Assembly (NCBI RefSeq): GCF_013201705.1
Contig: NZ_CP053837.1
Coordinates: 1,798,001 to 1,862,000 of the forward strand
Length of the DNA stretch: 64,000 nucleotides
Reading direction: 5' to 3'
DNA from: Aliarcobacter faecis
GTDB taxonomy: Bacteria > Campylobacterota > Campylobacteria > Campylobacterales > Arcobacteraceae
The notes beneath the pieces are model-generated. The model was not told the DNA's origin. It saw only the letters and a program-made list of their open reading frames with translations, and searched no databases. The translations under genes were made by a program, and so were the position numbers. Shown here piece after piece: positions 1-9,959 of the stretch (the first letter of the stretch is position 1; every line of letters starts with the position of its first letter).

Positions 1-16
1 TTTTTCCTAATTTCAT
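1..16 (-). CDS. Start of an unidentified gene (partial)
   Basis: Only the first five codons are in the window. Read leftward, an ATG at 16 begins MKLGK and is preceded by an AGGAG ribosome-binding site about six bases upstream. The product cannot be named. The 100 bases to its right, up to the helicase stop, are extremely AT-rich and probably hold its promoter; no clear hexamer can be singled out. Confidence 0.45.
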
Positions 17-117
17 AATTAACTCCTAATAAAAAATATTTTTTAGTGTATAAAAAAGAGTATTAAAATATAATAAATATTTATATATAGAAGTTTTATT
101 TTTATTATAAATAATTA

Positions 118-2235
118 TTATTTATAATGCATATTTTTATAGCCTTCAAGCCTTTTTTTGTAAGTAGAGTTTAACATAGGATTTTTAGAATCTAAAAAAT
201 CAATAGCTAAACACTCTTGATTTCCTCTTCCAATTCTCCCTAAATATTGTATCAATCTTCCATAAAAAGAGATGGGAGTTGCAAAAATAATAGTATTTAA
301 ATGGGGGAAATCTATCCCTTCTCCAAAAAAAGAGCTAGTTGCTAATATCAAAGAGCTAGATTTTACCTTTTGCATATTTTCTACTTGCTCTTTTCTATTT
401 TGACTTCCATGAATTGCAATAAAAGGAATATTTTCATTTTTTAACATAGTTTCTAAAATATTTAAATGTTCAATCCTATCACTCAAAAGAAGTATTTTTC
501 TATCAACATTTTTCTTTATAGTTTCTATAATTTTTTGATTTCTATTTTCATCTACAACCAATTCATTTATTATTGTTGAGTAGTTATCACTAGAACTTGT
601 AAACTCTGTTTTTATAACTTGTAACTTATTTGAGTGTGTTTTTGGCTTTTTATACTCATAAGAGATAGAGCCTAATTGCTGATATAAAATAGCTTCAAGC
701 TCATCTTTTCTATTTGGTGTGGCACTAAGCCCTAAAATATATCTTCCTTTGAAGTTTTTTACAATCTGCTCAAAAGTCAAGGCAGGAATATGATGGCACT
801 CATCAACAATTACTTGAGTGTAATTTTTTATTATCTCCACACTATTATTTAAACTTTGCATAGTAGCTATATCTATATTTCCATTAAGCTTATTTTGACT
901 CTTTCCTAAGTATCCAATATCAGATTTCTTATATCCAAAGTAGTCCACAAAACGGCTTATCCACTGGTCAAGTAACATATTTTTGTTTACAATAATCAAA
1001 GTTTTTACTGCTCTTTGTTCAAAGATTTTTGCTCCAATAAGTGTTTTACCAAATCCAGGTGGTGCTACACAAATAGAGCTATCAAATTTTAAAATCTCTC
1101 TTATAGCATCTTCTTGCTCTGGTCTTAGAGTAAATTTAATCTCTTTTGTCTCTATTTCTTCAAAAATACGATTATCTTTTACACTAAAATTTAGTAAATT
1201 CTCTTTAAAATATGAGAAGATCAACTCTTTTAATCCTCGTGGAAGAGTTAAAAATTCACTACTCTCTTCATAACCTTTTAAATATTTTGGAGTATTATAT
1301 AGTGGTTTTCGCAAAGATAATAGAAGTTTTATTTGAGGGTTTTCAAAAGTTGCAAAAGATTTTAATTTACTTATAAAACTTTTTGAAAGATTTATAATAG
1401 GAATTTTAATTCCACTATCTAAAATAATCTCAAAACTATTAAGTGGAAAATCTATATTTTTCAAATCTTTTTGTGCATTTTGTGGGCTTAAAACTTTAGC
1501 AAAACTATATACTTGTTCTTTAGTAGCTCTTTTTATATTTGATAAATAACCCCACTGGTCATTATAAATTTTTTTTGTATTAATATCTAAAAAAACTGTA
1601 CGGTTTTTATTTCTATATTGAAGTTGTAAAGGAAGCTCTATATAATTTCCTAATTTTTCTCTTGTTGCAAACTCACTATTTGGATAGAGTTTTGCACTAA
1701 TATTTGCCTTTTTTTGTAGAAAATATAAAAAACTATATGCTATTTTTGAACTTATCATCTCTTTAAAAAATATCCAAGCAAAAATAGAGTTATATGAACT
1801 AAGAGAGTAAGAAACTGGTATATTTAGCTCTAATAAAGCTCTTTGAAGCCTAAAAACATCTTCACTATTTAGCTCTAAAACAACATATTTACACTCTTGA
1901 TTTTTATTTATTAAATATGAAGCTAAAAAAACATTTCCTCTTAAATGCTCTTCTAAATCTTTATTTGTAAAAGGAAGATAATCTTCCCCCATAAAAGTAG
2001 AAGTTACAGGACTAAACCCCTCTTTTAAACCATCTTTACTCTTCCATTTTTTTGCAAAAATATCTTCTCTACAAATAAAAGTTTTTCTAAAAAGCTCGAT
2101 TTTTTCAAGCTTTGAAAACTCTTTTTTCTCTTTTATAGTTTGATTTTTTATAGAGTTCTCTAACTCTAATATTTTACTTTCTAGCTCTTGCTTTTGTAAA
2201 TATAGCTCTTGCAGTTGTTGTTCAAGAGTTTTCAT
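118..2235 (-). CDS. SF2 helicase fused to a degenerate TOTE-type primase domain
   Basis: A 705-residue fusion. Residues 1-40 look like a coiled coil. Residues about 45-240 match the archaeo-eukaryotic primase domain of TOTE conflict systems (landmarks HLRG near 97-100, LYPN 183-186, GNYIELPLQ 196-204, DQWGYLSNI 226-234). The C-terminal half is a superfamily 2 helicase: Walker A APPGFGKT 391-398, DECH 478-481, SAT 504-506, and a late QYLGRIGRG motif VI. The positions expected to carry the primase metal-binding DxD read E-L-N (121-123), and the SxH strand before WIFF has no His, so primase activity is probably lost. The start lies within the folC 3' end (14-base overlap), so it is co-transcribed as the last gene of the leuS operon. 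Helicase assignment is firm; the primase-fold assignment is from remembered family motifs. Confidence 0.85.
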   Translation of the reverse strand: MKTLEQQLQELYLQKQELESKILELENSIKNQTIKEKKEFSKLEKIELFRKTFICREDIFAKKWKSKDGLKEGFSPVTSTFMGEDYLPFTNKDLEEHLRGNVFLASYLINKNQECKYVVLELNSEDVFRLQRALLELNIPVSYSLSSYNSIFAWIFFKEMISSKIAYSFLYFLQKKANISAKLYPNSEFATREKLGNYIELPLQLQYRNKNRTVFLDINTKKIYNDQWGYLSNIKRATKEQVYSFAKVLSPQNAQKDLKNIDFPLNSFEIILDSGIKIPIINLSKSFISKLKSFATFENPQIKLLLSLRKPLYNTPKYLKGYEESSEFLTLPRGLKELIFSYFKENLLNFSVKDNRIFEEIETKEIKFTLRPEQEDAIREILKFDSSICVAPPGFGKTLIGAKIFEQRAVKTLIIVNKNMLLDQWISRFVDYFGYKKSDIGYLGKSQNKLNGNIDIATMQSLNNSVEIIKNYTQVIVDECHHIPALTFEQIVKNFKGRYILGLSATPNRKDELEAILYQQLGSISYEYKKPKTHSNKLQVIKTEFTSSSDNYSTIINELVVDENRNQKIIETIKKNVDRKILLLSDRIEHLNILETMLKNENIPFIAIHGSQNRKEQVENMQKVKSSSLILATSSFFGEGIDFPHLNTIIFATPISFYGRLIQYLGRIGRGNQECLAIDFLDSKNPMLNSTYKKRLEGYKNMHYK

Positions 2236-3394
2236 AACCTATTTTTTCCAAAATCTTTTCAATAACTAAAAAAGAACCAAAAGCTAAATACTCTTCATCT
2301 TCTTTAAAATTTAAATCCTCTTTTAAATCCAAATTTAACTCATCTATAACTTCTATTAATTTCTCTTTTTTAACTATCCTAGTATCCTGTAAATCTATTA
2401 TAAATATAGATTTTATAATTGGTTTTAAAATTGTAAGAACCTCTTTATAATCCTTATCAGCATAAGAGTTATAGATTAAATTTACCTTTTTATTTTCAAA
2501 CTCTTTTAGTAAAACAGTAGCAGCTAATGGATTATGCCCAACATCAATAGTTAAATTTTTTCTTATTTTTTGACATCTTCCAAAAAGTGGTGTTGAATTA
2601 AAGATTTCAAGATTTATAGGATTAGTTTTAGAAAAAGGCAACTCATTTAAAGCCTTTAAAACCAGACTTAAATTTCTTTTTAAATAGTTAGCAAAAGAGA
2701 AATTATAATCTATATTAAAATCTTCAACTTTTAAAATCTCTATATTTCTATTAAATTCAATTTTTAGCTCATCTTTTACTTTAATTGCTGTCTCATAAAC
2801 TTCTTCAAACTCTTGATAACCTATAATCATTTTTGTATCAACTGAACGCATCTTTGTTCTAGCTATTTTTTCTATGGTATCCCCTAAAAAAGAGATATGA
2901 TCAAGCCCAATAGTTGTAATTAAACTTAAGTCATTTTTTACCACATTTGTAGCATCAAACTCTCCACCAAGTCCTGCTTCAAGTACCAAATAATCACAAT
3001 CTTTTGCTATATAAAAAGCTAAAAGAGTTGTATATTCAAAATATGTAAGCTTATTTAAAAGTTCTTCATCATAAATATTAAGTAAGAAATTATGAGATAT
3101 TTCTAACAACTCATCACTAACATCACTTCCATTTATCCAAATTCGTTCATTAAATTTTTTTATATGTGGAGAGCTATAATGAAGAGTTTTAAAACCATTT
3201 TTATATAAATAATAAGATAAAAATCTTCCCGTACTTCCTTTTCCATTTGTTCCAACAATATGAATAGTAAAAGGAAGTTTTATATGTTTTAACAAAATAT
3301 CAGCAGATTTTTTTATATAACTATAATCTATTTTGTCATAATAGAGAGTTTTATGTTCCAAAAACTCTTTTAAAGTTAAATTTTTTAAACTCAT
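2222..3394 (-). CDS. folC: Bifunctional folylpolyglutamate/dihydrofolate synthase
   Basis: A 390-residue Mur-ligase-family enzyme that adds glutamate to dihydropteroate and folates in the cytoplasm, using ATP. The P-loop GTNGKGST lies at residues 48-55, with the family's LEAGLGGEFDATN segment further on and a C-terminal DVGHNP motif that is typical of FolC. Length is normal for the family. The start codon overlaps the end of lptE by four bases (ATGA), and the 3' end overlaps the helicase start, so it sits in a tightly coupled operon. leuS-lptE-folC is also neighbouring gene order in Campylobacter. Confidence 0.93.
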   Translation of the reverse strand: MSLKNLTLKEFLEHKTLYYDKIDYSYIKKSADILLKHIKLPFTIHIVGTNGKGSTGRFLSYYLYKNGFKTLHYSSPHIKKFNERIWINGSDVSDELLEISHNFLLNIYDEELLNKLTYFEYTTLLAFYIAKDCDYLVLEAGLGGEFDATNVVKNDLSLITTIGLDHISFLGDTIEKIARTKMRSVDTKMIIGYQEFEEVYETAIKVKDELKIEFNRNIEILKVEDFNIDYNFSFANYLKRNLSLVLKALNELPFSKTNPINLEIFNSTPLFGRCQKIRKNLTIDVGHNPLAATVLLKEFENKKVNLIYNSYADKDYKEVLTILKPIIKSIFIIDLQDTRIVKKEKLIEVIDELNLDLKEDLNFKEDEEYLAFGSFLVIEKILEKIGYENS

Positions 3395-3918
3395 TTAAAA
3401 GATGACACTGCCATTCTTGATAATACTTCAGTTACAGCTTTATCACTTGCTTTTGTAATTGCATCAAATCTATGAGAGTCATTTATACTAGTTCCTGTTT
3501 CAATTGCAAAATCATGTTCACCATCAACTGTAAAGCTTTTTACTTTATTGTTATTATCTTTTCTAAAATATTTTACACCAATAAATACATTCGCTCTATA
3601 TAATTTATTATATCCATCTCTATCATATTGTAAAGTCTCCATAGATACTCTATTTATTCCTAAATCCATAACAACATCAGCATCTTTCTCGTTATCAACC
3701 ATATTAGAACCCAATTTCTGGATTAAAATTTTTGTAACAGCATCTTTTACTAAAACAGAGTTTCTAGGGTCTTCTAAACTAACATTTAATCTTACAAAAA
3801 CATTTCCTCTCATCTCTTGTTTTGCATAATTTACACTTGGTCTATATCCACAAGCTGTAAAAGTAAGACCAAGAATTATTGTAAAAACTAAAACTAAAAA
3901 ACCTTTAGAAACTCTCAT
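3391..3918 (-). CDS. lptE: LptE-like LPS-assembly lipoprotein
   Basis: A 175-residue predicted outer-membrane lipoprotein. A hydrophobic signal (residues 7-20) ends in a lipobox with C23 (FTAC). The remainder is a small mixed alpha/beta domain with no catalytic motif. The sequence alone gives a weak family assignment, but the position directly between leuS and folC is that of the Campylobacterota lptE gene, whose product plugs the LptD barrel during lipopolysaccharide export. It starts three bases after the leuS stop and shares an ATGA overlap with folC, so translation is probably coupled. Confidence 0.75.
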   Translation of the reverse strand: MRVSKGFLVLVFTIILGLTFTACGYRPSVNYAKQEMRGNVFVRLNVSLEDPRNSVLVKDAVTKILIQKLGSNMVDNEKDADVVMDLGINRVSMETLQYDRDGYNKLYRANVFIGVKYFRKDNNNKVKSFTVDGEHDFAIETGTSINDSHRFDAITKASDKAVTEVLSRMAVSSFK

Positions 3919-3921
3919 TTT

Positions 3922-6390
3922 TTATCCTTTAATTACAAAATTTACAAGCTTATTTGGAACAACAATCTCTTTTATAATTGTAAAATCTTGTAACCATTTA
4001 GCAGAATTTTGTTTTGCTAAAGCTAAAATCTCATCATTTGAAGCATTTGGACTTACTTCAATCTCACATCTTTTTTTACCATTAATTGTAACTGCTAAAA
4101 CTATACTATCTTTTGTAAATACCTCTTCTTTTATTTCTAAAACATTATCAAAGTTTTTAAGCTCAAACAATTTATTTGCTAATTCCCAACTAGCATGAGG
4201 AATAATAGGCTCTAAAATATTTGTTAAAATATAGTAAGCTTCTGCCCAAACACTATCATTTTGTTGAGCAGATAGAGCATTTAAAGCCTCCATACAAGAA
4301 GCAATTAAAGTATTAAAAGCATAAGTTTTATTAAATACCTCATTTGATTTAATAAGAGCTTCATATACTTTTCTTCTAGCCTCTTTTTCATCTTTATTTA
4401 AAGAGTTTTGTTCAAGATTTTTAAAGTTATCAATTCCAACTTTTGTTACATTTTTCGCTCTTTCATAAAATCTTTTTATAAATTTATAAGCACCCTCGAC
4501 AGCACTATCATTCCACTCTAACTCTTTTGTAGGTGGAGCAGCAAATAGAATAAATAGTCTAGCTGTATCAGCACCATATTTATCTATAATCATATCTGGA
4601 TCTACTACATTTCCTTTTGATTTAGACATCTTTGCACCATCTTTTAAAACCATGCCTTGAGTTAAAAGTCTTTTAAATGGTTCATTTGATTCTGTATATC
4701 CCAAATCTTTTAATACTTTTGTAAAAAATCTTGCATATAGAAGGTGTAAAATAGCATGTTCAATTCCACCAATATATTGATCAACATCCATCCAATAAGA
4801 GCTATCACTTTCTGAGATTCCCTCTTTTTTCCATTTTTTATAATTTGTTGCATATCTTAAAAAATACCAAGATGATTGAACAAAAGTATCTAAAGTGTCA
4901 GTCTCTCTTGTTGCTTCTTTACCACAATTTGGACAAGAACATTTTTTCCAAGTAGGATGAAGGTCTAGTGGATTTCCCTCCCCTGTAATCTCAACATCAC
5001 TAGGTAAGGCAACAGGAAGATTTTCCAACTTCTCAGGAACTAATCCACAACTATTACAATGTACAAAAGGGATAGGAGCTCCCCAATATCTTTGTCTTGA
5101 AACTCCCCAATCTCTTAATTTAAAATTAATCTTTTTAATACCAAAAGAGTTCTGTTCAAAGTGGTAAATAATTGCTTGTTTTGCATCACTATTTTTAAGT
5201 CCTGAAAAACTCTCACTATCAATTAAAATTCCATCATCAACAAAAGCTTCTGTTGGTTTTTCTACAACTCCATTACTTCCAATAATTACTTGCTTAATTG
5301 GTAAATTATATTTTTTTGCAAACTCAAAATCTCTTTGATCATGTGCTGGAACTGCCATAACAGCACCCTCTCCATAAGAGCTTAAAACAAAATTTGCAAC
5401 CCAAACTGGTATTTTTTGTCCAGTTAATGGATGAACAGCTTCAATTTCAAGGTCAATTCCCTCTTTTTCTAAAGCTCCCCTTTCTCTTTCTGGGATTTTT
5501 TGCATATTTTTTATTGCATTTAATTTATTCTTTGGTAAAAGTTCATTTTCTAAAATATATTTTACTATTGGATGTTCAGGAGCAAGTGCTGAATAAGTAA
5601 CTCCATAAATAGTATCAGGTCTTGTTGTAAATACAAAATATTTTGTAAATACTCTATTTAATTTCCCTCTTGATTCCATAGATAAATCAAACTTAAACTC
5701 TAAACCTTCACTTCTTCCAATCCAGTTTTCTTGCATTGTTAAAACTTGAGATGGCCAAGAGTTTTCTAAAAGTTTTAAATCATCAAGTAAAGTTTGTGCA
5801 TATTTTGTAATTGCTATATAATAACCTGGCATCTCTTTTGGAACAACCTCATTATCACATCTCCAACAACAACCCTCAACAACTTGCTCATTTGCTAAAA
5901 CTGTTTGACAATCATTACACCAATTTACTGTTGCACTTTTTCTATAAACAATTCCTTCTTCATACATTTTAATGATAAACTCTTGTTCCCACTTTGTATA
6001 AAGCTCATCACTTGTTGCAAACTCTTGATTCTTACTAAAAGACAATCCTAAAGATTTTAACTCTTCTCTCATATAATCAATATTTTCATAAGTCCATTTT
6101 TTTGGGTGAAGCTTATTTTTTATAGCTGCATTTTCCGCAGGCATTCCAAAACTATCCCAACCTATTGGATGAAGAACATTGAAACCATTTTTTCTAAAAT
6201 GTCTAGCAAAAGCATCACCTAAACAATAATTTCTCACATGTCCCATATGAATTCTACCACTTGGGTATGGAAACATACTTAAAATATATTTTTTCTCTTT
6301 TTTATAATCTTCACTTGGTTCAAAAGAGCCATTTTCTTGCCAAAAATCTTGCCATTTTTTTTCAATATTTTTTGAATTATATTCTATCAA
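3922..6390 (-). CDS. leuS: Leucyl-tRNA synthetase
   Basis: An 822-residue class I aminoacyl-tRNA synthetase charging tRNA-Leu. The HIGH signature appears as HMGH near residue 48 within [11 protein letters not shown], and KMSKS near residue 586. A zinc-binding cysteine cluster and the CP1 editing insertion (with the TRPDTIYG motif) lie between them. Full length for the family. Its start overlaps the upstream DUF6394 gene by four bases and its stop is three bases before lptE. Confidence 0.98.
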   Translation of the reverse strand: MIEYNSKNIEKKWQDFWQENGSFEPSEDYKKEKKYILSMFPYPSGRIHMGHVRNYCLGDAFARHFRKNGFNVLHPIGWDSFGMPAENAAIKNKLHPKKWTYENIDYMREELKSLGLSFSKNQEFATSDELYTKWEQEFIIKMYEEGIVYRKSATVNWCNDCQTVLANEQVVEGCCWRCDNEVVPKEMPGYYIAITKYAQTLLDDLKLLENSWPSQVLTMQENWIGRSEGLEFKFDLSMESRGKLNRVFTKYFVFTTRPDTIYGVTYSALAPEHPIVKYILENELLPKNKLNAIKNMQKIPERERGALEKEGIDLEIEAVHPLTGQKIPVWVANFVLSSYGEGAVMAVPAHDQRDFEFAKKYNLPIKQVIIGSNGVVEKPTEAFVDDGILIDSESFSGLKNSDAKQAIIYHFEQNSFGIKKINFKLRDWGVSRQRYWGAPIPFVHCNSCGLVPEKLENLPVALPSDVEITGEGNPLDLHPTWKKCSCPNCGKEATRETDTLDTFVQSSWYFLRYATNYKKWKKEGISESDSSYWMDVDQYIGGIEHAILHLLYARFFTKVLKDLGYTESNEPFKRLLTQGMVLKDGAKMSKSKGNVVDPDMIIDKYGADTARLFILFAAPPTKELEWNDSAVEGAYKFIKRFYERAKNVTKVGIDNFKNLEQNSLNKDEKEARRKVYEALIKSNEVFNKTYAFNTLIASCMEALNALSAQQNDSVWAEAYYILTNILEPIIPHASWELANKLFELKNFDNVLEIKEEVFTKDSIVLAVTINGKKRCEIEVSPNASNDEILALAKQNSAKWLQDFTIIKEIVVPNKLVNFVIKG

Positions 6391-6731
6391 AACTCATCCT
6401 TATCATTATTTTTAGCACTCTCAATTAAAGTTAAAGCAACTGAAAATAAATTTGCAATAATTGCACCTATTGCCAAAGCTATTACCAATTTTAAATTTCC
6501 AGAAAATACAAATACCAAAAATGCAGGAATTAAGTGTAAATCTGCAACAAGTGAGCTTGCAAGTAGCTCTGCTGATAAAAGATTTTTAACACCCATTTTT
6601 AATATTGTAGAGATTAAATTAACCCCAGCAGCTACAAATAGAGCAACTACATTTTGCTCATATAAAAATCCAGCCGTTGTTGTAAGAGACATTAAAGTAA
6701 AAAAGATAAAGGTAACTTTTCCCCAATTCAT
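6387..6731 (-). CDS. DUF6394-type small membrane protein
   Basis: A 114-residue protein with about four hydrophobic segments and a short charged C-terminus (KNNDKDEF). It resembles the small uncharacterised integral membrane proteins that sit next to leuS in Campylobacterota (DUF6394, from memory). It is the first gene of the leuS-lptE-folC-helicase operon and overlaps leuS by four bases. A good ribosome-binding site (AAGGA) precedes the ATG. No function can be deduced from sequence. Confidence 0.75.
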   Translation of the reverse strand: MNWGKVTFIFFTLMSLTTTAGFLYEQNVVALFVAAGVNLISTILKMGVKNLLSAELLASSLVADLHLIPAFLVFVFSGNLKLVIALAIGAIIANLFSVALTLIESAKNNDKDEF

Positions 6732-6853
6732 TTTGCATCCTTTTTTATATTTGTTTTTCTAAAATAAGGCAAACATAATATCTAAAAAATGATAAAAATC
6801 CACTTTTTAAAAAGATATATAAATTATGACAGCAAATTTTTAAGTAATTAAGA

Positions 6854-6859
6854 TATAAT
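6854..6859 (+). promoter_or_regulatory. motA promoter -10 element
   Basis: TATAAT lies 27 bases upstream of the motA ATG, with an AGGA ribosome-binding site at 6877-6880. This is a sigma-70-type -10, in line with motAB being vegetatively transcribed in Campylobacterota. The 155-base divergent gap to the leuS operon is otherwise AT-rich with no obvious operator. Confidence 0.6.
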
Positions 6860-6886
6860 AAAACTAAATTTTTCACAGGATAATAA

Positions 6887-7645
6887 ATGGATTTATCAGT
6901 ACTTATAGGAATGATAGGCGCACTTACTTCTATTTCAGTAGGAGATATTATGGAGGGAGGAAATCCCCTTCATCTTCTGCACTTTACCTCATTTCTTATC
7001 GTTATTCCTACAGCTATGCTTGCAGCAATAACTGCAACTGAATCTCATCTAGTAAAAGCTGCTTTTAAAGAGATTAAATTAGTTTTTAAAAAACTTCCAA
7101 TTAACTTTGAAGCAAGAATTGATGAATTAATTGAATACGCAATTGTTGTAAAAAAACAGGGTGTTTTAGCATTAGAAAAAGATATCCAGAATATTAACCA
7201 TGATTTTTTAAAAGAGGCTTTAAGTATGGTTGTTGATGGTAGTAAAGAGGAACAAATAGAAGAAAACCTTGAACCTATTATTGAAGAGACTGAACACTAC
7301 TATCATGGAGCTTCTCATTATTGGTTATTAGCTGGAGAAACTGCACCTACAATGGGACTTGTTGGAGCAGTACTTGGACTAATCCTAGCACTTCAAAAAC
7401 TTGATAATCCTGCTGAAATGGCTGCTGGTATTGCTGGAGCATTTACAGCAACTGTTACAGGTATTGCTGGATCTTATATGTTTTTAGGTCCTTGGGGACA
7501 TAAACTAAAAGCAAAAGCTCATTTAGTAATAAAAGAGCAACAACTAATTGTGGCCGCTTGTAAGGGTATGGCTAGAGGTGATGCACCAGGTGAGCTTAAA
7601 CTTAAACTTACAAAAATGGTAACTGCAATGCCATATAAAGTGTAA
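6887..7645 (+). CDS. motA: Flagellar stator protein MotA
   Basis: A 252-residue inner-membrane proton channel subunit that powers flagellar rotation with MotB. Four transmembrane segments are visible, two near the N-terminus and two after residue 145, around the conserved GxxxPTMGLVGAVLGL stretch. The cytoplasmic loop between segments 2 and 3 contains the charged region that contacts FliG. motB follows after two bases, the standard motAB arrangement. Confidence 0.96.
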   Translation: MDLSVLIGMIGALTSISVGDIMEGGNPLHLLHFTSFLIVIPTAMLAAITATESHLVKAAFKEIKLVFKKLPINFEARIDELIEYAIVVKKQGVLALEKDIQNINHDFLKEALSMVVDGSKEEQIEENLEPIIEETEHYYHGASHYWLLAGETAPTMGLVGAVLGLILALQKLDNPAEMAAGIAGAFTATVTGIAGSYMFLGPWGHKLKAKAHLVIKEQQLIVAACKGMARGDAPGELKLKLTKMVTAMPYKV

Positions 7646-7647
7646 TT

Positions 7648-8403
7648 ATGTCTAAAAAAAAATGTAAGTGTGAATGTCCTGCTGGTGAAAAGTGGGCTGT
7701 TCCTTTTGCAGACTTTTTAAGTCTTTTACTAGCTCTTTTTATTGCTTTATATGCTTTAGCTTCGGCAAATATTGAAAAACAAAAAGCATTAAAAGATGAG
7801 TTTATAAAAATTTATAATTTTAATGCCGCAGCTGATACTTTAAAAGAGCAAGATAAAAGCGAAAAATCAACAACAGATGACCCTAATGATGACTCTGAAG
7901 AGGGTCAAAAAATGATAATGGAAGCTTATTCAAAACTTGATGAATTAGAAAATAAAAGAATTAAAGGTGGACATATTATTGAATCTTCAGAAGGAAGTAT
8001 TATGACAATTCCTGCTCAACTTATCTTTGAATCAGGAAAAGCAGATATTACAAATGAACATGCCCCTAGTTTCCTTAAACGTTTAGCTAAACTTTTTGAA
8101 ACACTTCCAAGTGATACAGAAATAAATGTAAAAGGTTATGCTGAAGAGAATGAAGTTAAAAAATCAAAATATCAAGATGCATTAGATTTATCAACTGCAA
8201 GAGCTAATAATGTAATTAGAGAATTAATAAGACTTAATATCCCAAGAGATAGACTCTTTTCATCAGGCTTTGGTGCAAGTAATTCTTCAAATCTAAAAGA
8301 TAAAAAGGTTGTTGTTTTTGAACTACACACTATGAAAAACTTTGAAAATAGTGGGGAAGTTGATATTGAATCTATTTTTGATAAGATAAGAGATGAAAAA
8401 TAA
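7648..8403 (+). CDS. motB: Flagellar stator protein MotB
   Basis: A 251-residue stator subunit. One transmembrane helix (about 19-40) carries the proton-binding aspartate D22 in FADFLSLLLALF. A linker leads to a C-terminal OmpA/MotB peptidoglycan-binding domain with NVKGYAEEN and a DLSTARANNV helix. It forms the stator with MotA. The last 11 bases overlap a small membrane-protein gene. Confidence 0.96.
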   Translation: MSKKKCKCECPAGEKWAVPFADFLSLLLALFIALYALASANIEKQKALKDEFIKIYNFNAAADTLKEQDKSEKSTTDDPNDDSEEGQKMIMEAYSKLDELENKRIKGGHIIESSEGSIMTIPAQLIFESGKADITNEHAPSFLKRLAKLFETLPSDTEINVKGYAEENEVKKSKYQDALDLSTARANNVIRELIRLNIPRDRLFSSGFGASNSSNLKDKKVVVFELHTMKNFENSGEVDIESIFDKIRDEK

Positions 8404-8800
8404 AAATTCTAGGCTTCTTTGGCCAACTTCAAAATGTTGTTTAAAGAAATTTTTTGAACTAAATGCTATTTCAAAATTTGGTTCAATTTTTGTAGTTCTT
8501 ATATCTATTTTTGTGCAAATATTAAATATCATAAATCTAAAAGATTATGAAGCCTCATTTTTTTCTTTAATTATTAATCTATTTTTTTTAGTAATAGTTC
8601 TGACAAAGCTTGAATATCTAAAAATAGATTCTTTAAATAAATATATTGATACAACTTTAAAAATTATGATATTTATTTTTATTCTAAACTTTTTTGGATA
8701 TTTGGTAGTTGATGGATATATTTATAAATATGTTTTAGCACCAATAAGTTTTTTTGGAGCTTACTTTATCTTTTTACTCTTAAAAAAAGAGTCTATTTAA
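8393..8800 (+). CDS. Hypothetical four-helix membrane protein
   Basis: A 135-residue protein with four strongly hydrophobic segments (roughly 25-45, 53-72, 84-105, 113-132) and a basic N-terminus. It starts inside the last codons of motB (11-base overlap), so it is probably translated by coupling. The family is not recognised. A role with the stator is suggested only by position. Confidence 0.55.
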   Translation: MKNKNSRLLWPTSKCCLKKFFELNAISKFGSIFVVLISIFVQILNIINLKDYEASFFSLIINLFFLVIVLTKLEYLKIDSLNKYIDTTLKIMIFIFILNFFGYLVVDGYIYKYVLAPISFFGAYFIFLLLKKESI

Positions 8801-8963
8801 AAACCTCTTTTAATGCATCTTTTCTTTGTTGAATAGAGCTTGGATTTTTATTTACTTGTTCTTTCTCTTTTTTTGTATCATTATTTAATATTATAGAAAA
8901 AATTATTATAACAGCAATTGTCAATGCAATAATAATTGAAATCAAAACTTTAATTGAATTCAT
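8793..8963 (-). CDS. Small single-pass membrane protein (56 residues)
   Basis: Begins MNSIKVLISI, with a hydrophobic helix over residues 5-26, and ends in a charged, Lys/Glu-rich tail. An AAGG ribosome-binding site lies upstream of the ATG at 8963. The gene fills the gap downstream of secF in the same orientation, and its last eight bases overlap the convergent membrane-protein gene. No family is recognised; topology is that of many small membrane-anchored accessory proteins. Confidence 0.5.
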   Translation of the reverse strand: MNSIKVLISIIIALTIAVIIIFSIILNNDTKKEKEQVNKNPSSIQQRKDALKEVFK

Positions 8964-8982
8964 AATTAAGCCTTTTTCAAAA

Positions 8983-9001
8983 GAAGAGTTTTAAACTCTT
9001 C
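8983..9001 (-). terminator. Possible secF terminator overlapping its stop codon
   Basis: The arms GAAGAGT and ACTCTTC pair across a five-base loop, and TTTT follows in the leftward direction. The hairpin includes the last codons and stop of secF. It is weak and may only partly separate secF from the small gene behind it. Confidence 0.35.
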
Positions 9002-9959
9002 CTTGTTCATACATAGCTCTTAACTTCTCTTTCTCTTTTCTATTTGCCTCTTTTTGAGCCTCTTTACTTCTATAAGCATCAATATTAAATCCTAGGAATT
9101 TAATAAATGGAGAAACTACAAAAATTGAAGAGTATGTTCCAATTATAATTCCTACAAATAGAGTAAAGGAGAAGGCATAAATAATTTCACCACCAAATAT
9201 TAACATTGTTGAAACAACAAAAAGTGTTGCTAAAGATGTTAATATTGTTCTTGATAATGTTCTACTAACTGATTCATTTATTAATTTATCTAAATCTCTC
9301 TCTTTACTTGTATATAAACTTTCTCTAATTCTATCATTTACAATAATAGTATCATTTACTGTATATCCAACTAAGGTTAAAATAGCAGCTACCATATCCA
9401 GATTTATATCAATTTTAAATAGACTTAAAAGTCCTAAAGTAATAATAACATCATGAATAAGACCAATAACAGAAGCAATAGCAAATCTCCACTCAAATCT
9501 AACTGCTATATATATAAGCAAAGCTAAAAGAGCCATAATAAGTGCCATAGTTCCTTTTGTTTTAAGTTCTGAACCAACTTTTGCTCCAACCATATCAATT
9601 TTTCTAATCTCAAATTTTCCAGTTGGAACCAAAATCTTATTCATTTGATCACTAATATCATTTGTTACATCACTTGAACTACCTGTAAATCTAATAGTTA
9701 CTTCCTCAGAGTTTCCAAACTCTGTTACATTAGACCCAGCATATTTAGTACCTTCTAAAACTTCTCTTATTTTATCTATTGGTGCAGGACCATCATATTT
9801 AACTTGAACTATTGTACCACCAATAAAATCAATACCATAATTTAAACCTCTAGTTAATAATAGAAAAATTGAAGCTATAATTAAAATTCCAGAAATAGCT
9901 AAAAAGGTAATTTTCTTACCCATAAAATCATAAGTTTTACTATTGTTAAAAATTTCCAT
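8991..9959 (-). CDS. secF: Protein translocase subunit SecF
   Basis: About 322 residues, with an N-terminal transmembrane helix, a periplasmic domain, then five membrane helices with the conserved GYTVNDTIIVNDRIRE segment. With SecD it uses the proton gradient to aid late stages of Sec export. A longer reading starts 18 bases upstream, but the ATG at 9959 is preferred: it overlaps the secD stop as TAATG and has GGAG seven bases upstream. Confidence 0.95.
   Translation of the reverse strand: MEIFNNSKTYDFMGKKITFLAISGILIIASIFLLLTRGLNYGIDFIGGTIVQVKYDGPAPIDKIREVLEGTKYAGSNVTEFGNSEEVTIRFTGSSSDVTNDISDQMNKILVPTGKFEIRKIDMVGAKVGSELKTKGTMALIMALLALLIYIAVRFEWRFAIASVIGLIHDVIITLGLLSLFKIDINLDMVAAILTLVGYTVNDTIIVNDRIRESLYTSKERDLDKLINESVSRTLSRTILTSLATLFVVSTMLIFGGEIIYAFSFTLFVGIIIGTYSSIFVVSPFIKFLGFNIDAYRSKEAQKEANRKEKEKLRAMYEQGRV

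Noticed and set aside
983-1273. Open frame opposite the helicase gene
   Set aside because: Antisense shadow of a well-supported gene, with no ribosome-binding site or recognisable domain.
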